Assembly (NCBI GenBank): GCA_035531955.1
Contig: DATKRZ010000015.1
Coordinates: forward strand, 1 to 40,056
Origin: Bog-756 sp035531955
Lineage (GTDB): Bacteria > Actinomycetota > Acidimicrobiia > Acidimicrobiales > RAAP-2
Length of the DNA stretch: 40,056 nucleotides
Reading direction: 5' to 3'
Shown: positions 25,465 to 34,229 of the stretch, piece after piece
Numbering within the stretch: the first letter of the stretch is position 1
Layout of the letters: every line of letters starts with the position of its first letter
Position numbers and translations under genes: made by a program
The notes under the pieces: model-generated
The model's database searches: none
What the model was told of the DNA's origin: nothing
The model's input: the letters and a program-made list of their open reading frames with translations, nothing else

Positions 25465-26810
25465 CGGACCCTCTGCGGTGGACCGTTTGTTGTGGCGCCT
25501 GTGGGTATCGGAAGGAGTGGTGCGGTGTACGGACAGGGCCCCCGACGCATGTGCTCAGCGGCGTGGTCGGCGAAGACATCGAGCGCGGTCCGGACGAAGC
25601 GGGCCACGCCATCAGGATGACGGCAGGCGCCCCGACCCTCGACCAACCCGCACAGTGTGGTGATCGTGTGCAGACCACCACGGAGCGATTTCGGCCGATG
25701 GGCCAACTGCTCCAGCGAATAGGCCAGTCCGGACAGGCCGTTCACGCAGGGCCCGCACTGGCCTGCGCCTTGGCCCTCGAGATACCGGACGACGCGGCTC
25801 ACTTCGGAGAGCGCACAGCTGTCAGCCCGCAGCAGAGCCACCACGCCGGGCCCGATCGACGAACCATGCTGACGCGCCGCCTCCTCGGTCAGCGGCATGG
25901 CCAGCGCCTCGGCGGCGCCGATCCATCCACCGCCATAGCCACCGAGGAGCACTCCTCCGATGTGGCGTGAATCGGCGGAGCCGAGTCCCAGGATCTCGCC
26001 GAGGGCTACACCCAGGGGTGCCTCGACGATCCGTGGGTGCGACCAGCGCCCGGTGACGGTGAGCAGGGCCGTACCCGGCGACTCGGGTGTTCCGATCTCG
26101 CGGAACCAGGCCGCTCCGAATCGGGCGATGAGCGCGGCGTGCGCCAGCGATTCAACATTTTGCACCAGGGTGGGACGACCACCGACTCCTTGGTCCCGCA
26201 CCGTACGGAACCCGGTGAAGCTCGGGGTGGCAACGCCCTGCCCGGCGATGGTGTTCACGGCGGCGGATTCCTGGCCGGCCAGGAATCGATCGGGCGCGGC
26301 CACGACCTCGATGGGCACCGGATCGAGGGCACGCTGTCGCCTCGACTCGATGGCCGACCTCATGGCCGTCGTGGCACCCGACGGTACGTACATCAGGATC
26401 TCGGATGCGCCGATACACCGGGCTGCCATGGATGCACCATCGAGGACCAGATGGGGAAGTTGGTGGATGAGCATCCGGTCCTTGCCGCTGGCGGGCTCTC
26501 CCTCGGCCCCGTTTCCCACGACGACCGGACTGCGCAATCTGGTCCCCCCGACCGATCGCCACTTGGCTGCCACCGGAAACCATGCTCCGCCGTGGCCACG
26601 GAGTCCGCTCACATCGAGTTCGCGGAGGAATGTCGCTGCCTCCCAGTTCGGGAGGTGACCCCACCGGTGCAGATGATCATCGAGCGTCACAGGTGAACCG
26701 GTGGTGTCGATGCCGGCCAGAAGCCGCTCGGCTCCCGGAGGGGCGGCGGCAGTCGACCGGCTCGATCGCCGTCGCGGCCTCGACGCAGAGCTGCGGGGCA
26801 CCTGCCTCAT
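25461..26810 (-). CDS. NuoF-like NADH-binding flavoprotein (SLBB family)
   Basis: A 449-residue homologue of the complex I 51-kDa subunit, predicted to take electrons from NAD(P)H via FMN and pass them to Fe-S centres. RGHGGAWFPVAAKW (71-84) corresponds to the FMN-binding RGRGGAGFPTGLKW, and EGEPASGKDR (103-112) to the NADH-site EGEPGTFKDR. The SLBB-like middle (GRPTLVQNVESLAH) and a C-terminal cluster region are present. The latter has CGPC and two later Cys (TLCGL, GACRHP) rather than the complex I CxxCxxC. It starts at ATG 26810 and its ATGA overlaps the stop of the ferric-reductase-like gene; the long open frame further upstream is an artefact of GC-rich DNA. It is a stand-alone module, not part of a nuo operon. 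Confidence 0.88.
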   Translation of the reverse strand: MRQVPRSSASRPRRRSSRSTAAAPPGAERLLAGIDTTGSPVTLDDHLHRWGHLPNWEAATFLRELDVSGLRGHGGAWFPVAAKWRSVGGTRLRSPVVVGNGAEGEPASGKDRMLIHQLPHLVLDGASMAARCIGASEILMYVPSGATTAMRSAIESRRQRALDPVPIEVVAAPDRFLAGQESAAVNTIAGQGVATPSFTGFRTVRDQGVGGRPTLVQNVESLAHAALIARFGAAWFREIGTPESPGTALLTVTGRWSHPRIVEAPLGVALGEILGLGSADSRHIGGVLLGGYGGGWIGAAEALAMPLTEEAARQHGSSIGPGVVALLRADSCALSEVSRVVRYLEGQGAGQCGPCVNGLSGLAYSLEQLAHRPKSLRGGLHTITTLCGLVEGRGACRHPDGVARFVRTALDVFADHAAEHMRRGPCPYTAPLLPIPTGATTNGPPQRVR

Positions 26811-27964
26811 CCCTGCGCCCTCCCGTCGGAGACGCTCCCGCTCATTCCGCTCACCGTTCCCGACAGCGCGCCCGAGCTCTGGTCCACACTGAGGGAAATG
26901 GTCAAGGCCATCGGCGTCGGCGATGACACATCGGCCAACAGTGTGCCGCCGCTCAGCGAGGTGACCACGCCCTGGTAGGGGCCGAACGCCACGGAGTCCG
27001 ACGACATTTCGACACCGCCGCCGGCGACCGCGGTCCCATTCAGCACGACGGTCAGGGCCGTCGACGCCGGATCGTTGAGCCGCATGCCCAAGGTGACCCG
27101 CACGTCGCCCCGGGCAGTGGGACTCGTCGTCTGCGAGCCGCTGAGGTCGTTGGTGAACGGTGGCGAGGGGACGGTTCCAAGGCCCCCCGTCGGTGCCGTG
27201 GTCGGGATCGTCGACGGCGCCGTCGCGCTGGGAGCAGAGGCGGCCACGCCGGCGTTCTTGCGAGCGAGCTGGGCAAGGACTGAGGTCGAAGTTCCGGCCC
27301 GTCGAGACCAACCGGGCCGGAGCGGTCCGACGGCGGCGAAGATGACGATCCCAACCACCGCGATCGCCGTGACGGCGGTGCCGGTGGTGCGTTGGCCGAC
27401 GGTGAAGGCGCGACCGGTCACCAACCGCCAGGCCACCACCGTCACCACCGTCGCCGCGCAGAGCACATTCACGGCGACAACGACGGCAAGGGACGAGTCG
27501 GTGCCACTGCCCAGGCCGTGTACCAGGGCAATCGGCCAGCAAAGGTAGGCCAACCAGTGGACGAAGCGCCACGTTGCGAAACCGATCCGGTGGCGGAGGG
27601 CGCTGGTGACCAGGACGGCGACCATGAGGTCGAAGGTCATGGCCCCCAGCCCAACCCACAGGGGTCGATACGCAGTCCGGAACGGGATGAAGGCGTCAGC
27701 GAACCCGATCGGGACGTAGCCGTCGCTCACCGTAGTGACGACGTGGAGGGCCACGAACCCTACGCACAGCAGGGAGAGATTCCGGTGGACGTCCTGGGAG
27801 AGGAACCGGGGCCAGCGCTCGGTGGTCCAGCCGACGGAGGCCACCACGCCGATGACCACGGTGGCGGTCAGCAGCACCAGGGCGACCAATCCGGTCGACC
27901 GGGTGAGATACCAGAGCGCCTTTCCGTTGGACGCTGCCGCCAGCGTCGTGGTGACCGGGTGCAT
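26807..27964 (-). CDS. Ferric-reductase-like transmembrane haem protein
   Basis: A 385-residue membrane protein with about six helices in residues 15-215. Two His pairs (His60/His74 and His136/His149) are spaced as ligands of two stacked haems, as in ferric reductases and YedZ/MsrQ. It lacks the C-terminal FAD/NAD domain of NOX/FRE enzymes. Instead, after a Ser/Thr/Pro-rich linker (about 235-285), there is a beta-rich, probably external domain of about 100 residues (LNDPASTALTVVLNG onward). That domain shows no canonical FMN-attachment SGAT motif. It follows apbE by 2 bases and its stop overlaps the NuoF-like start. Likely role: moving electrons across the membrane. Confidence 0.85.
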   Translation of the reverse strand: MHPVTTTLAAASNGKALWYLTRSTGLVALVLLTATVVIGVVASVGWTTERWPRFLSQDVHRNLSLLCVGFVALHVVTTVSDGYVPIGFADAFIPFRTAYRPLWVGLGAMTFDLMVAVLVTSALRHRIGFATWRFVHWLAYLCWPIALVHGLGSGTDSSLAVVVAVNVLCAATVVTVVAWRLVTGRAFTVGQRTTGTAVTAIAVVGIVIFAAVGPLRPGWSRRAGTSTSVLAQLARKNAGVAASAPSATAPSTIPTTAPTGGLGTVPSPPFTNDLSGSQTTSPTARGDVRVTLGMRLNDPASTALTVVLNGTAVAGGGVEMSSDSVAFGPYQGVVTSLSGGTLLADVSSPTPMALTISLSVDQSSGALSGTVSGMSGSVSDGRAQG

Positions 27965-27966
27965 CG

Positions 27967-28938
27967 TCACCCGTTCCAGCGTTCGGAGGTGTGGTCGTCG
28001 GCCCGGTCCGGGGGCCAGCCGGCGATGGTGGTGGCGGAGCCGTCCAGGCCGACCAGGCGGGCCGGGAGTTTGCGCTCTTCGAGCCAGTCGATGGCCGATC
28101 CACCTTTGATCATGGCCGACGTGGACGCCGTGTTGGCATCGACACATGAGCCGGCGGCGACCGTTACGGTTCGCCAATAGGGATCCACAGGCAGCCCGGT
28201 GCCGGGATCGAGCAGATGGTGAACCTGATCACCGCCCAGGGACCAGTGTCGGCTGCCGATCCCCGAGGTGGCCAGGCCCCCGGACGATATTGCCACGGTG
28301 GTCGATGAGGACGGGTCGCCACAGACATCGGCCAGTCCCACCCGGAAACCCCCTGGCGGCGCGCCGTGAACGGCCACGTCGCCACCCAGGGAGACCAGGA
28401 CGCCACACCCCAATCGTGTGGCGATGGCCTCGCTCGCCCGGTCGGCGGCCCAAGCCTTGGCGGTGGCACCGAGATCGAGAACCGTGCCCGGGGGCATCGC
28501 CACCAAGGAGCGACCGGCGTCGACGGTGACCGATCGCCAGCCTGGCACGGGGCACGGTTCGGGCAGCGATCCCTCCACGCCGGGGGCGACCAGAGAGAAG
28601 TCGCGGTCGTATCCGAGCCGGCACATCGCGGCACCGACCGTCGGATCGACCGCACCGTTGCTCAGTGCCGCGGCGCGGAGTGCGACGACCAGAGCCTCGA
28701 GCAGGGCAGCGGAGACCGGCACGGCGGATCCGCTACGGGCGGCATCGTGGAGAGTGTTCAATTCGGAATCGCGACGGAATCGATTGGCGACTTGATCAAC
28801 CCGACACAGCTGGTCATGCAGGATCGCCGTCGCCACCACCAAAGCCCCCGGCTCGGTGACGACCAGTTCGACCCGGGTCGACCAGACCGACGTGCGATAG
28901 ATCAGCTGGCTGTCCCCGTAGGGGGTCGTTGCAGTCAA
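27967..28938 (-). CDS. apbE: FAD:protein FMN transferase (ApbE family)
   Basis: ApbE proteins attach FMN covalently to a Thr in exported or membrane redox proteins such as NqrC, RnfG and FMN-binding-domain proteins. Hallmarks are LDLGATAKAWAADRA, GGDVAVHG, HHLLDPGTGLPV and the metal-site DANTASTSAMIKG. The 323-residue protein shows no obvious lipobox or signal peptide, so export by that route is unclear. The start is TTG 28938, whose TTGA overlaps the stop of the preceding small membrane protein. The operon encodes no FMN-binding-domain protein with the usual target motif, so the substrate is unknown. Confidence 0.92.
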   Translation of the reverse strand: MTATTPYGDSQLIYRTSVWSTRVELVVTEPGALVVATAILHDQLCRVDQVANRFRRDSELNTLHDAARSGSAVPVSAALLEALVVALRAAALSNGAVDPTVGAAMCRLGYDRDFSLVAPGVEGSLPEPCPVPGWRSVTVDAGRSLVAMPPGTVLDLGATAKAWAADRASEAIATRLGCGVLVSLGGDVAVHGAPPGGFRVGLADVCGDPSSSTTVAISSGGLATSGIGSRHWSLGGDQVHHLLDPGTGLPVDPYWRTVTVAAGSCVDANTASTSAMIKGGSAIDWLEERKLPARLVGLDGSATTIAGWPPDRADDHTSERWNG

Positions 28939-29261
28939 CTTGAACCGGTGACCACCGGGGCCGGCTGTTGTGAAGGGATGGGCGGCGAGCTCGGAGGGGC
29001 AAGGTTGGTGGAAGATTGGGCGCCGGAAGAGTCGCCACCGGTGGACGGACTGGTGACCGGCGGGCTTACGGTCGTTCCCGCCGGAACCGACGTGTGGCCG
29101 GGAAGGGCACGACTGAGGTAGACACCGAACGCCGCTACCGCGGCCACCGAGGCGATGCCGACGGTCGTGGTGATGGAGCGGATGCGCTCAAGTGCGGCGT
29201 CGCGTCGCAGCCGGACCTGCCGGTCCGAAGCGTGCCGTCCCGCGGATCGAGGCGTGGTCAT
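28935..29261 (-). CDS. Small single-pass membrane protein with Ser/Thr/Pro-rich tail
   Basis: A 108-residue protein. A basic N-terminal segment (SDRQVRLRRDAALERIR) is followed by one membrane helix (about residues 33-53) and an external tail very rich in Ser, Thr and Pro. The tail contains DSSGAQ, which vaguely resembles the ApbE target D-x-x-(S/T)-G-A-T but has Gln where the flavinylated Thr should be. The gene overlaps apbE. It may be an anchor or an atypical flavin carrier; this is speculation. ATG 29261 is used; GTG 29279 is possible. Confidence 0.7.
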   Translation of the reverse strand: MTTPRSAGRHASDRQVRLRRDAALERIRSITTTVGIASVAAVAAFGVYLSRALPGHTSVPAGTTVSPPVTSPSTGGDSSGAQSSTNLAPPSSPPIPSQQPAPVVTGSS

Positions 29262-29336
29262 GCTAGGTAGGGTACGCACCGATCCTGACGCCAGCGTGAC
29301 GACACGAGCGCCACTACCCGGGGGGAAAATTCCTGG

Positions 29337-30623
29337 TCAGGTGCGAATCTCCGGTGCCGTGGGGCTGTCGGGCACCTGATTCGCGGCCATCGAGGGATGG
29401 GTCGGCGCCTGCCGCCACGACACCTCCATGTGCGCTCCGCCGAGCGGCGAGGTCCCGACCGACCAGGTTCCCCCGCTGTTCCGGACGACTGCGTCGGCGA
29501 TGGCAAGACCCAGCCCCGTCCCGCCACGCTCGTCACCGGCCCGGTGAAATCGATCGAAGACCAGCTCTCGATGGTGCTCGGGTATCCCCGGGCCCGAGTC
29601 ATCGACGGTCAAACGTGCTCGGCCTCCGCCGTGACTCACCCGGAGGTCCACCGATCCGCCGTCGCCGGCATACCGGCAGGCGTTGTCCAGTAACACGGCA
29701 ATCAGCCGGTCGATCGCTTCGGCGTCGGCCCGAATCAAGAGCGGTCCGTCGTGATCGCCGCGGTTGGTCAATGTCACCGACATCGAGTCGGCGACTGCAC
29801 CGAATCGCTCCACGCAGCTCTGAGCCAATGCAGTCACGTCGGCAACACTGTCGGAGAGCTCGGGATGGGGATCGGCGTCCGCTCGAGCCAACCAGAGGAG
29901 GTCGTCGACAATCGATTGCAGGCGGCCGCTCTCTGACGAAACACGACGCAGCGCGGCCCGATAGCTCTGCACGTCACGCTCCCTACTGAGGGCGAGGTCC
30001 ACCTCCGCTTCGATCACGCTCAACGGAGTCCGAAGCTCATGAGAAGCATCAGCAGTGAACTCGGCCTGACGTCGCCGGATCTGCTCGATGGGAGCCGAAG
30101 CCCGAAGACCGACCACGAAGGAGCCGGCAAACGTCACCAGCAAGAGGAGCGCGCCGAACAGGCCCTCGGTGATCAACAAGTCGTCGTGGGCCTGGCTGAT
30201 TTTGAGCACGCTCTCGCCAGCGACCAGCCAGCGTCCCCCGGAGGAGACTGCGTCGAATCGGAAGGTGCTCCCCGCGGCCGCCATGGTGGTGAACCCCGCG
30301 GCCCAACGGCGAACCGGGAGCACCGGCGCCCCGACAGTGAGCGCCGTCGCCTTGCCGCTCGGCGTCACCGTCCAGACGAAGGAGGGAGCATCATCGAGGT
30401 CGCCTTCGTGGTAGGTCCCGGTCACAGCCCTGAGCGGATCAACCGAGCCGCGGGAGGCGCTTGCCAAGCGCTCAGACAGTCGTGCATCGACGCCACGGTC
30501 CAGACGATGAAGGATGACCAGATTGACGGCAAGCGCACCGACGACGGCCACGACGGCGACGATGGCGGTGGCGCCCAGAGCGACCTTGGCCGCGTGCGCC
30601 CATTGGCCACTGGGCCTCTTCAT
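29337..30623 (-). CDS. Two-component sensor histidine kinase
   Basis: A 428-residue membrane sensor. TM1 (about 12-36) and TM2 (about 154-173) enclose an external sensor region of about 115 residues with no recognised domain. The HisKA box is ASHELRTPL with phospho-acceptor His195, followed by the N box LLDNACRYAG and the G boxes DDSGPGIPE and GGTGLGLAIA. There is at most a short juxtamembrane linker in place of a full HAMP domain. The ATG at 30623 overlaps the stop of the response regulator (ATGA), so the pair is coupled. It probably senses a redox or metal cue and controls the operon in which it lies, which is inference from position. Confidence 0.95.
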   Translation of the reverse strand: MKRPSGQWAHAAKVALGATAIVAVVAVVGALAVNLVILHRLDRGVDARLSERLASASRGSVDPLRAVTGTYHEGDLDDAPSFVWTVTPSGKATALTVGAPVLPVRRWAAGFTTMAAAGSTFRFDAVSSGGRWLVAGESVLKISQAHDDLLITEGLFGALLLLVTFAGSFVVGLRASAPIEQIRRRQAEFTADASHELRTPLSVIEAEVDLALSRERDVQSYRAALRRVSSESGRLQSIVDDLLWLARADADPHPELSDSVADVTALAQSCVERFGAVADSMSVTLTNRGDHDGPLLIRADAEAIDRLIAVLLDNACRYAGDGGSVDLRVSHGGGRARLTVDDSGPGIPEHHRELVFDRFHRAGDERGGTGLGLAIADAVVRNSGGTWSVGTSPLGGAHMEVSWRQAPTHPSMAANQVPDSPTAPEIRT

Positions 30624-31285
30624 CCGACCATCCGATAGCCGATTCCCCGCACCGTTTCGATATGAGCGGCCGCACCCGCCAGCTTGGCCCGCAGGCGGCC
30701 GATGTGGACTTCGATGGTGTTCGAACCGACTGCATCTGCTTCGTCGTCCCAAACCTGGAGGGCGATCGTCCGGCGGCTCACCACTGCCGGTGCCCTCCTC
30801 ATCAGGAGCTCTACCAATCCGGTTTCGATCGAGGTCAGGGCGACCGGATCGGCATCGCGGGTCAAGACCCGGGTGGTGGGATCGAAGACCAGGTCCCCGC
30901 AGGTCAGCACCGGATCGAGCGTCAAGGCCGGCCGTCGCTGGAGAGCGGATATCCGGGCTACCAGCTCGGAAAAGGAGAACGGCTTCACCAGATAGTCATC
31001 GGCACCCTGGTTCAGACCGGCGACCCGGTCCTCGATCGCATCGCGGGCGGTCAGCATCAAGACGGGTGTGTGGTCGCCATGGGAGCGCATGGCGTTGAGC
31101 ACGTCCATTCCGCTCTGCTTGGGCATGCGCCAATCGAGTACCACGACTTCGTATACATACGACCGCAGGTAGGCGAGGGCATCCGTACCGTCGACGACCG
31201 CATCGACCACGTAACCGTGTTCCCGCAATCCGCGAGCAAGTACCGAACGGAGTCCCGGGTCATCCTCGGCGACCAGCACTCTCAT
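30620..31285 (-). CDS. OmpR/PhoB-family response regulator
   Basis: A 221-residue two-domain regulator. The receiver domain has the acidic pair in AEDDPG (Glu7-Asp9), the phospho-acceptor Asp51 in VVLDWRMP and Lys101 in YLVKPFSF. The C-terminal winged helix is of OmpR type (TSIETGLVELLMRR, SNTIEVHIGRLRAKL, VRGIGYRMV). It is the partner of the kinase whose start overlaps its stop. It sits within the redox operon, 30 bases after the cytochrome-like membrane gene. Direct targets cannot be read from this sequence; no clear direct-repeat operator was found in the short upstream gap. Confidence 0.96.
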   Translation of the reverse strand: MRVLVAEDDPGLRSVLARGLREHGYVVDAVVDGTDALAYLRSYVYEVVVLDWRMPKQSGMDVLNAMRSHGDHTPVLMLTARDAIEDRVAGLNQGADDYLVKPFSFSELVARISALQRRPALTLDPVLTCGDLVFDPTTRVLTRDADPVALTSIETGLVELLMRRAPAVVSRRTIALQVWDDEADAVGSNTIEVHIGRLRAKLAGAAAHIETVRGIGYRMVG

Positions 31286-31315
31286 GGCCCGTCAAACTTC
31301 ACGCACAGCTCCCTC

Positions 31316-31999
31316 TCAGCCTCCGCGAGCTCCACCTTCGGTCAACCAGGTTCCGATGGCAGGCAGCATCACGATACCGAGGATGGTACCCAGGGCCAGG
31401 CTCGCTGCCATCGTCCACAGTCTGGCTCCAGCCCCTCGGACCTGTGCTCGGGTGTTTCGGACGAAGTCGGCCGGTGCCAGTCTGGCCGTATCCCCCAGAT
31501 GGCCGAGCACGTGCACGGCCATGGCGCCGAACCATAGGACGAAGCTGGCCTTGTGAAGGAAGAGCAGCTCGTTGCGCAGCGAGTGCGGGACGAGCAGCAG
31601 GGCGATCCCGGAGGCGATCACCACCCCGGTCAAGATGACCACCACCGGACCGAGCAGTCGAAGGGCCAGAGGAGGCGGGCCTTTGGCACGGTAGCCCGAC
31701 GAGCCCCGGTAGTACTGGACGATCCTCCAACCGGTACTCCCGACCTTCACGGCAACCGGTGGCACCAGCAGCATTCCGATGAACACGTGCGGGGTGATCA
31801 GTTGGCGGACGCGAAGCAGGGTAGCCCCTTCTGCGGCCAGCAATACCAGCAGCACGACGGCCATCTGGCCGGTCAGCCGGGCATTTCCCTCGACCCCTTG
31901 CGAGGCGAGCCCGGGACGCAGCGGTTCAGAACTGCCGGCCCTGCCGGTCGCTCCGTGCCGCAGGGCCTGTGGATACCGCTGCCGTCGATCTCCTGCCAT
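31316..31999 (-). CDS. Cytochrome b561-like integral membrane protein
   Basis: A 227-residue protein with about four membrane helices. Histidines occur at helix ends in positions suited to haem: LITPHVFIG, and the group LHKASFVLWFGAMAVHVLGH. A final helix is followed by a Gly-rich C-terminus. The pattern fits small di-haem cytochrome b proteins of the DUF4405/b561 type, but haem binding is an inference. It is the first gene of the leftward redox operon, 30 bases before the response regulator. ATG 31999 is used, with GTG 32020 as an alternative; neither has a strong ribosome binding site. Confidence 0.72.
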   Translation of the reverse strand: MAGDRRQRYPQALRHGATGRAGSSEPLRPGLASQGVEGNARLTGQMAVVLLVLLAAEGATLLRVRQLITPHVFIGMLLVPPVAVKVGSTGWRIVQYYRGSSGYRAKGPPPLALRLLGPVVVILTGVVIASGIALLLVPHSLRNELLFLHKASFVLWFGAMAVHVLGHLGDTARLAPADFVRNTRAQVRGAGARLWTMAASLALGTILGIVMLPAIGTWLTEGGARGG

Positions 32000-32589
32000 C
32001 CCGAAAGACTCTGGCTGCACACTCTGACGAAGACATGACGCGCCAGGAATGGACCGGTGGAACCGTCAGGATCCGGCGGGCGGCGGCCTCATCGACGACT
32101 GGGCCCCCCCAGGTGACGCTCCAGGTAGGACTGGTCAACTCGGACCCGGTCGATCCGTCCGGCCACCCCGTAGCTGCTCATGAGCCGGATGGGCAGGAAT
32201 GGCCCTGCCGGCCCGCCAATCGCAGGGCACGCCCGGACCGGCATCGCCCCATGGTGCCCATTTCGGCTTCGGCAACGGACGGACGCTGGACGTGGGCGGT
32301 GACGCCGACCGGTCTCTGCCGTGAGTTTCCGGCGCGCCGGATGATCTATGACAGTCTGATCGGGGACGGAGCAGCCGGGTTCCCTGGTCCGGCCGGTGGG
32401 ATCGACCAGGTGGGACTTCCTCGCCGATCGGAGCGTTCGACAGGTGACCGGAGTGTTCGAGAGGGCAGGGATGGCCGAGGCGTACCACCGGTCGCCGCCG
32501 CCCAGCTCGTCGCCGCCCAGCTCGTCGTCGCTCGTCGCAGCCTCGTCACCACACCATGGCGAGGAGCCTCAACCAGACGCCACTGGCCG
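32000..32589. other. Long divergent intergenic region
   Basis: About 590 bases between the leftward redox operon and the rightward ABC ATPase. The open frames crossing it are low-complexity extensions without family motifs. It should contain the promoter(s) of the redox operon. The only structure I see is the 15-bp tandem duplication at 32496-32525. Confidence 0.5.
32496..32525 (+). repeat. 15-bp tandem duplication
   Basis: CGCCGCCCAGCTCGT occurs twice in tandem without mismatch, 65 bases before the ABC ATPase start. Confidence 0.85.
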
Positions 32590-33402
32590 ATGACCGGCGA
32601 GTCGCCCGCGGTGGGCCCCGCACTGGATCTGGCACGCGTCTCCGTCGTCCGCGACCGGACACCCCTCCTCGACGACGTATCCTGGGTCGTCGGCCGCCAC
32701 GAGCGTTGGGCCCTGCTGGGACCAAACGGGTCGGGGAAGACCACCCTGTTGAAGGTCGTCGGCGCTTCGCTGTGGCCCACCCGCGGGGTGGTGGAGATAC
32801 TCGGCGCCCGGCTCGGGCGGGTGGACATGCGCGAGCTCCGCCAGCGCATCGCCATGGTCAGCGCGGCGGTCAGCCGCACCCTCCGGGCCGGGCTCCCGGC
32901 ACTCGACGTGGTGCTCACCGGTCGCCACGCTGCTCTCGAGATCTGGTGGAACGAGTACTCCGAAGAGGATCGGGACGAAGCCCGCTCCCTGCTCGCCGAG
33001 GCCGGATTCGGCGGTGCCGGCTTTGCCGAACGCCCATTCGGTCTGTTGTCAGAGGGAGAGCGCCAGCAGGTCCTGTTGGCCCGGGCGCTGATGGGGAGGC
33101 CCGAGCTGCTGCTCATGGACGAGCCGGCGGCGGGGCTCGATCTCGGCGCCAGGGAGCGCCTTCTCGGGCACCTGGCCTCCCTGGCCGGCGACCCGACGGT
33201 CCCCCCGTTGGTCTTCGTCACCCACCACCTGGAGGAGATCCCGCCAGGCGTGACCCATGCGGCCCTGTTGCGGGGCGCCCGGCTCCTGGCGGCAGGGCCG
33301 GTCGATTCGGTCCTGACCGGGGATGCGGTCTCCGAGGCGTTCGGCGTCAACGTGGTCGTCGAACGACGTGACGACCGTTGGTCTGCCCGTGCCGCACCGT
33401 GA
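32590..33402 (+). CDS. Stand-alone ABC transporter ATP-binding protein
   Basis: A 270-residue ATPase with the P-loop GPNGSGKT (44-51), an LSEGERQQVLLARAL signature (LSEGE in place of LSGGQ), Walker B LLLMDEP, the D-loop AGLDLGARE and the switch His in THHLEE. The sequence is closest in style to YlmA/ModF-like ATPases, sometimes annotated as molybdate or iron transport ATPases. No permease or binding protein is adjacent, so either the partner lies elsewhere or the protein has a non-transport role. ATG 32590 gives the family N-terminus (LDLARVSVVRDRTPLLDDVSW); the open frame extends 600 bases further upstream without similarity. Confidence 0.92.
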   Translation: MTGESPAVGPALDLARVSVVRDRTPLLDDVSWVVGRHERWALLGPNGSGKTTLLKVVGASLWPTRGVVEILGARLGRVDMRELRQRIAMVSAAVSRTLRAGLPALDVVLTGRHAALEIWWNEYSEEDRDEARSLLAEAGFGGAGFAERPFGLLSEGERQQVLLARALMGRPELLLMDEPAAGLDLGARERLLGHLASLAGDPTVPPLVFVTHHLEEIPPGVTHAALLRGARLLAAGPVDSVLTGDAVSEAFGVNVVVERRDDRWSARAAP

Positions 33403-33446
33403 GCGGCGAGCGTCTCACGGAGAGAAGGAGACAGTCACCTGCCTGC

Positions 33447-34118
33447 TCAGCGCAGCAGCGACAACACCAGCAGGCCCTGGGCGAGGTGGTAGGTGACATG
33501 CACGGCCAGCGTCCCCTGGCGGATGGGCCGGACGAACCGATCGAGACCGAGCAGGGTGTCGGACAGCAGGAAGAGCCCCGCCCCGACCGCAGCCGCGACG
33601 ATGCCGACGTTGGCAGCGAGCACCGCCATCGTGGCGATGGCCGCCATGTAGAGGCATACCGGGCCCAACAGGGCAGACTGGCCGGCGCGGGACAGAGAGC
33701 GGATCAAGACCGCGCCCGGCCACGCAACGAGGGAGACCACGACGGCAGCCGCCACCGCCAACCCGGTGGCGGAGAAGGAGAAGGGCGGATTCCCCGACGG
33801 CGCCGGCGCCTGAAGCAGGCCGACGATGAACAGCCCGTGGCCGAGCAAAAAGGCGGCGAGCCCGGGGATGAACCAATCGCGGGGGAGCATCAACAAGACG
33901 TCGCCGGCCAGACAGCAGACGAGGGCGGCCACGAACCACCAGCGCCGGTGGACCAGTTCGATCTGGTCGGCGGGGATGGCGGCCGCGGCCAGCACGAGCG
34001 CGGCCAGGACGGCGGGCTTCGCCCCGTACTCGAGCCGGTGCCGGGACGCGCCCACCGCCACCCAGTCGCACACGGCGGCCACCGCCGCGCCGGCCATCAG
34101 AGCCCAGAAGGTGGCCAC
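33447..34118 (-). CDS. YhhN family membrane protein (lysoplasmalogenase-like)
   Basis: A 223-residue protein with about eight short membrane helices, belonging to the YhhN/TMEM86 family. Signature features are CLAGDVLLMLP (Asp in a membrane helix), FLLGHGLFIVGL, and near the C-terminus LFLLSDTLLGLDRF and VHVTYHLAQGLLVLS. Eukaryotic TMEM86B hydrolyses the vinyl ether bond of lysoplasmalogens; bacterial members are largely untested. The conserved Asp, His and Ser-Asp residues expected for activity are present. The start is GTG 34118, with TAGGGT 7 bases upstream (leaderless geometry). It converges with the ABC ATPase. Confidence 0.9.
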   Translation of the reverse strand: MATFWALMAGAAVAAVCDWVAVGASRHRLEYGAKPAVLAALVLAAAAIPADQIELVHRRWWFVAALVCCLAGDVLLMLPRDWFIPGLAAFLLGHGLFIVGLLQAPAPSGNPPFSFSATGLAVAAAVVVSLVAWPGAVLIRSLSRAGQSALLGPVCLYMAAIATMAVLAANVGIVAAAVGAGLFLLSDTLLGLDRFVRPIRQGTLAVHVTYHLAQGLLVLSLLR

Positions 34119-34125
34119 CCGCCAG

Positions 34126-34131
34126 ACCCTA
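34126..34131 (-). promoter_or_regulatory. -10 hexamer of the YhhN gene
   Basis: TAGGGT on the minus strand ends 7 bases before the GTG at 34118, another leaderless-type arrangement. Confidence 0.5.
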
Positions 34132-34229
34132 CCGATCGGTCGCGCGCTCTACCTGGGCCGTTACACCCGGGTTGAGCCCTCCCTTTCTCAGGTGTAGACA
34201 CGGACGGAGCGCAGCCGGGGAGGGCCGCG

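Noticed and set aside
25461..26810. Part of a respiratory complex I operon
   Set aside because: No other nuo genes nearby, and the C-terminal cysteine pattern differs from NuoF.
26811..27659. N-terminal extension of the NuoF-like frame
   Set aside because: It covers the ferric-reductase-like gene in another frame and translates to Arg/Gly/His-rich sequence; the NuoF similarity starts after ATG 26810, which overlaps the preceding stop as ATGA.
31969..32589. N-terminal extension of the ABC ATPase frame
   Set aside because: No similarity to ABC proteins and low complexity; ATG 32590 gives the normal N-terminus.
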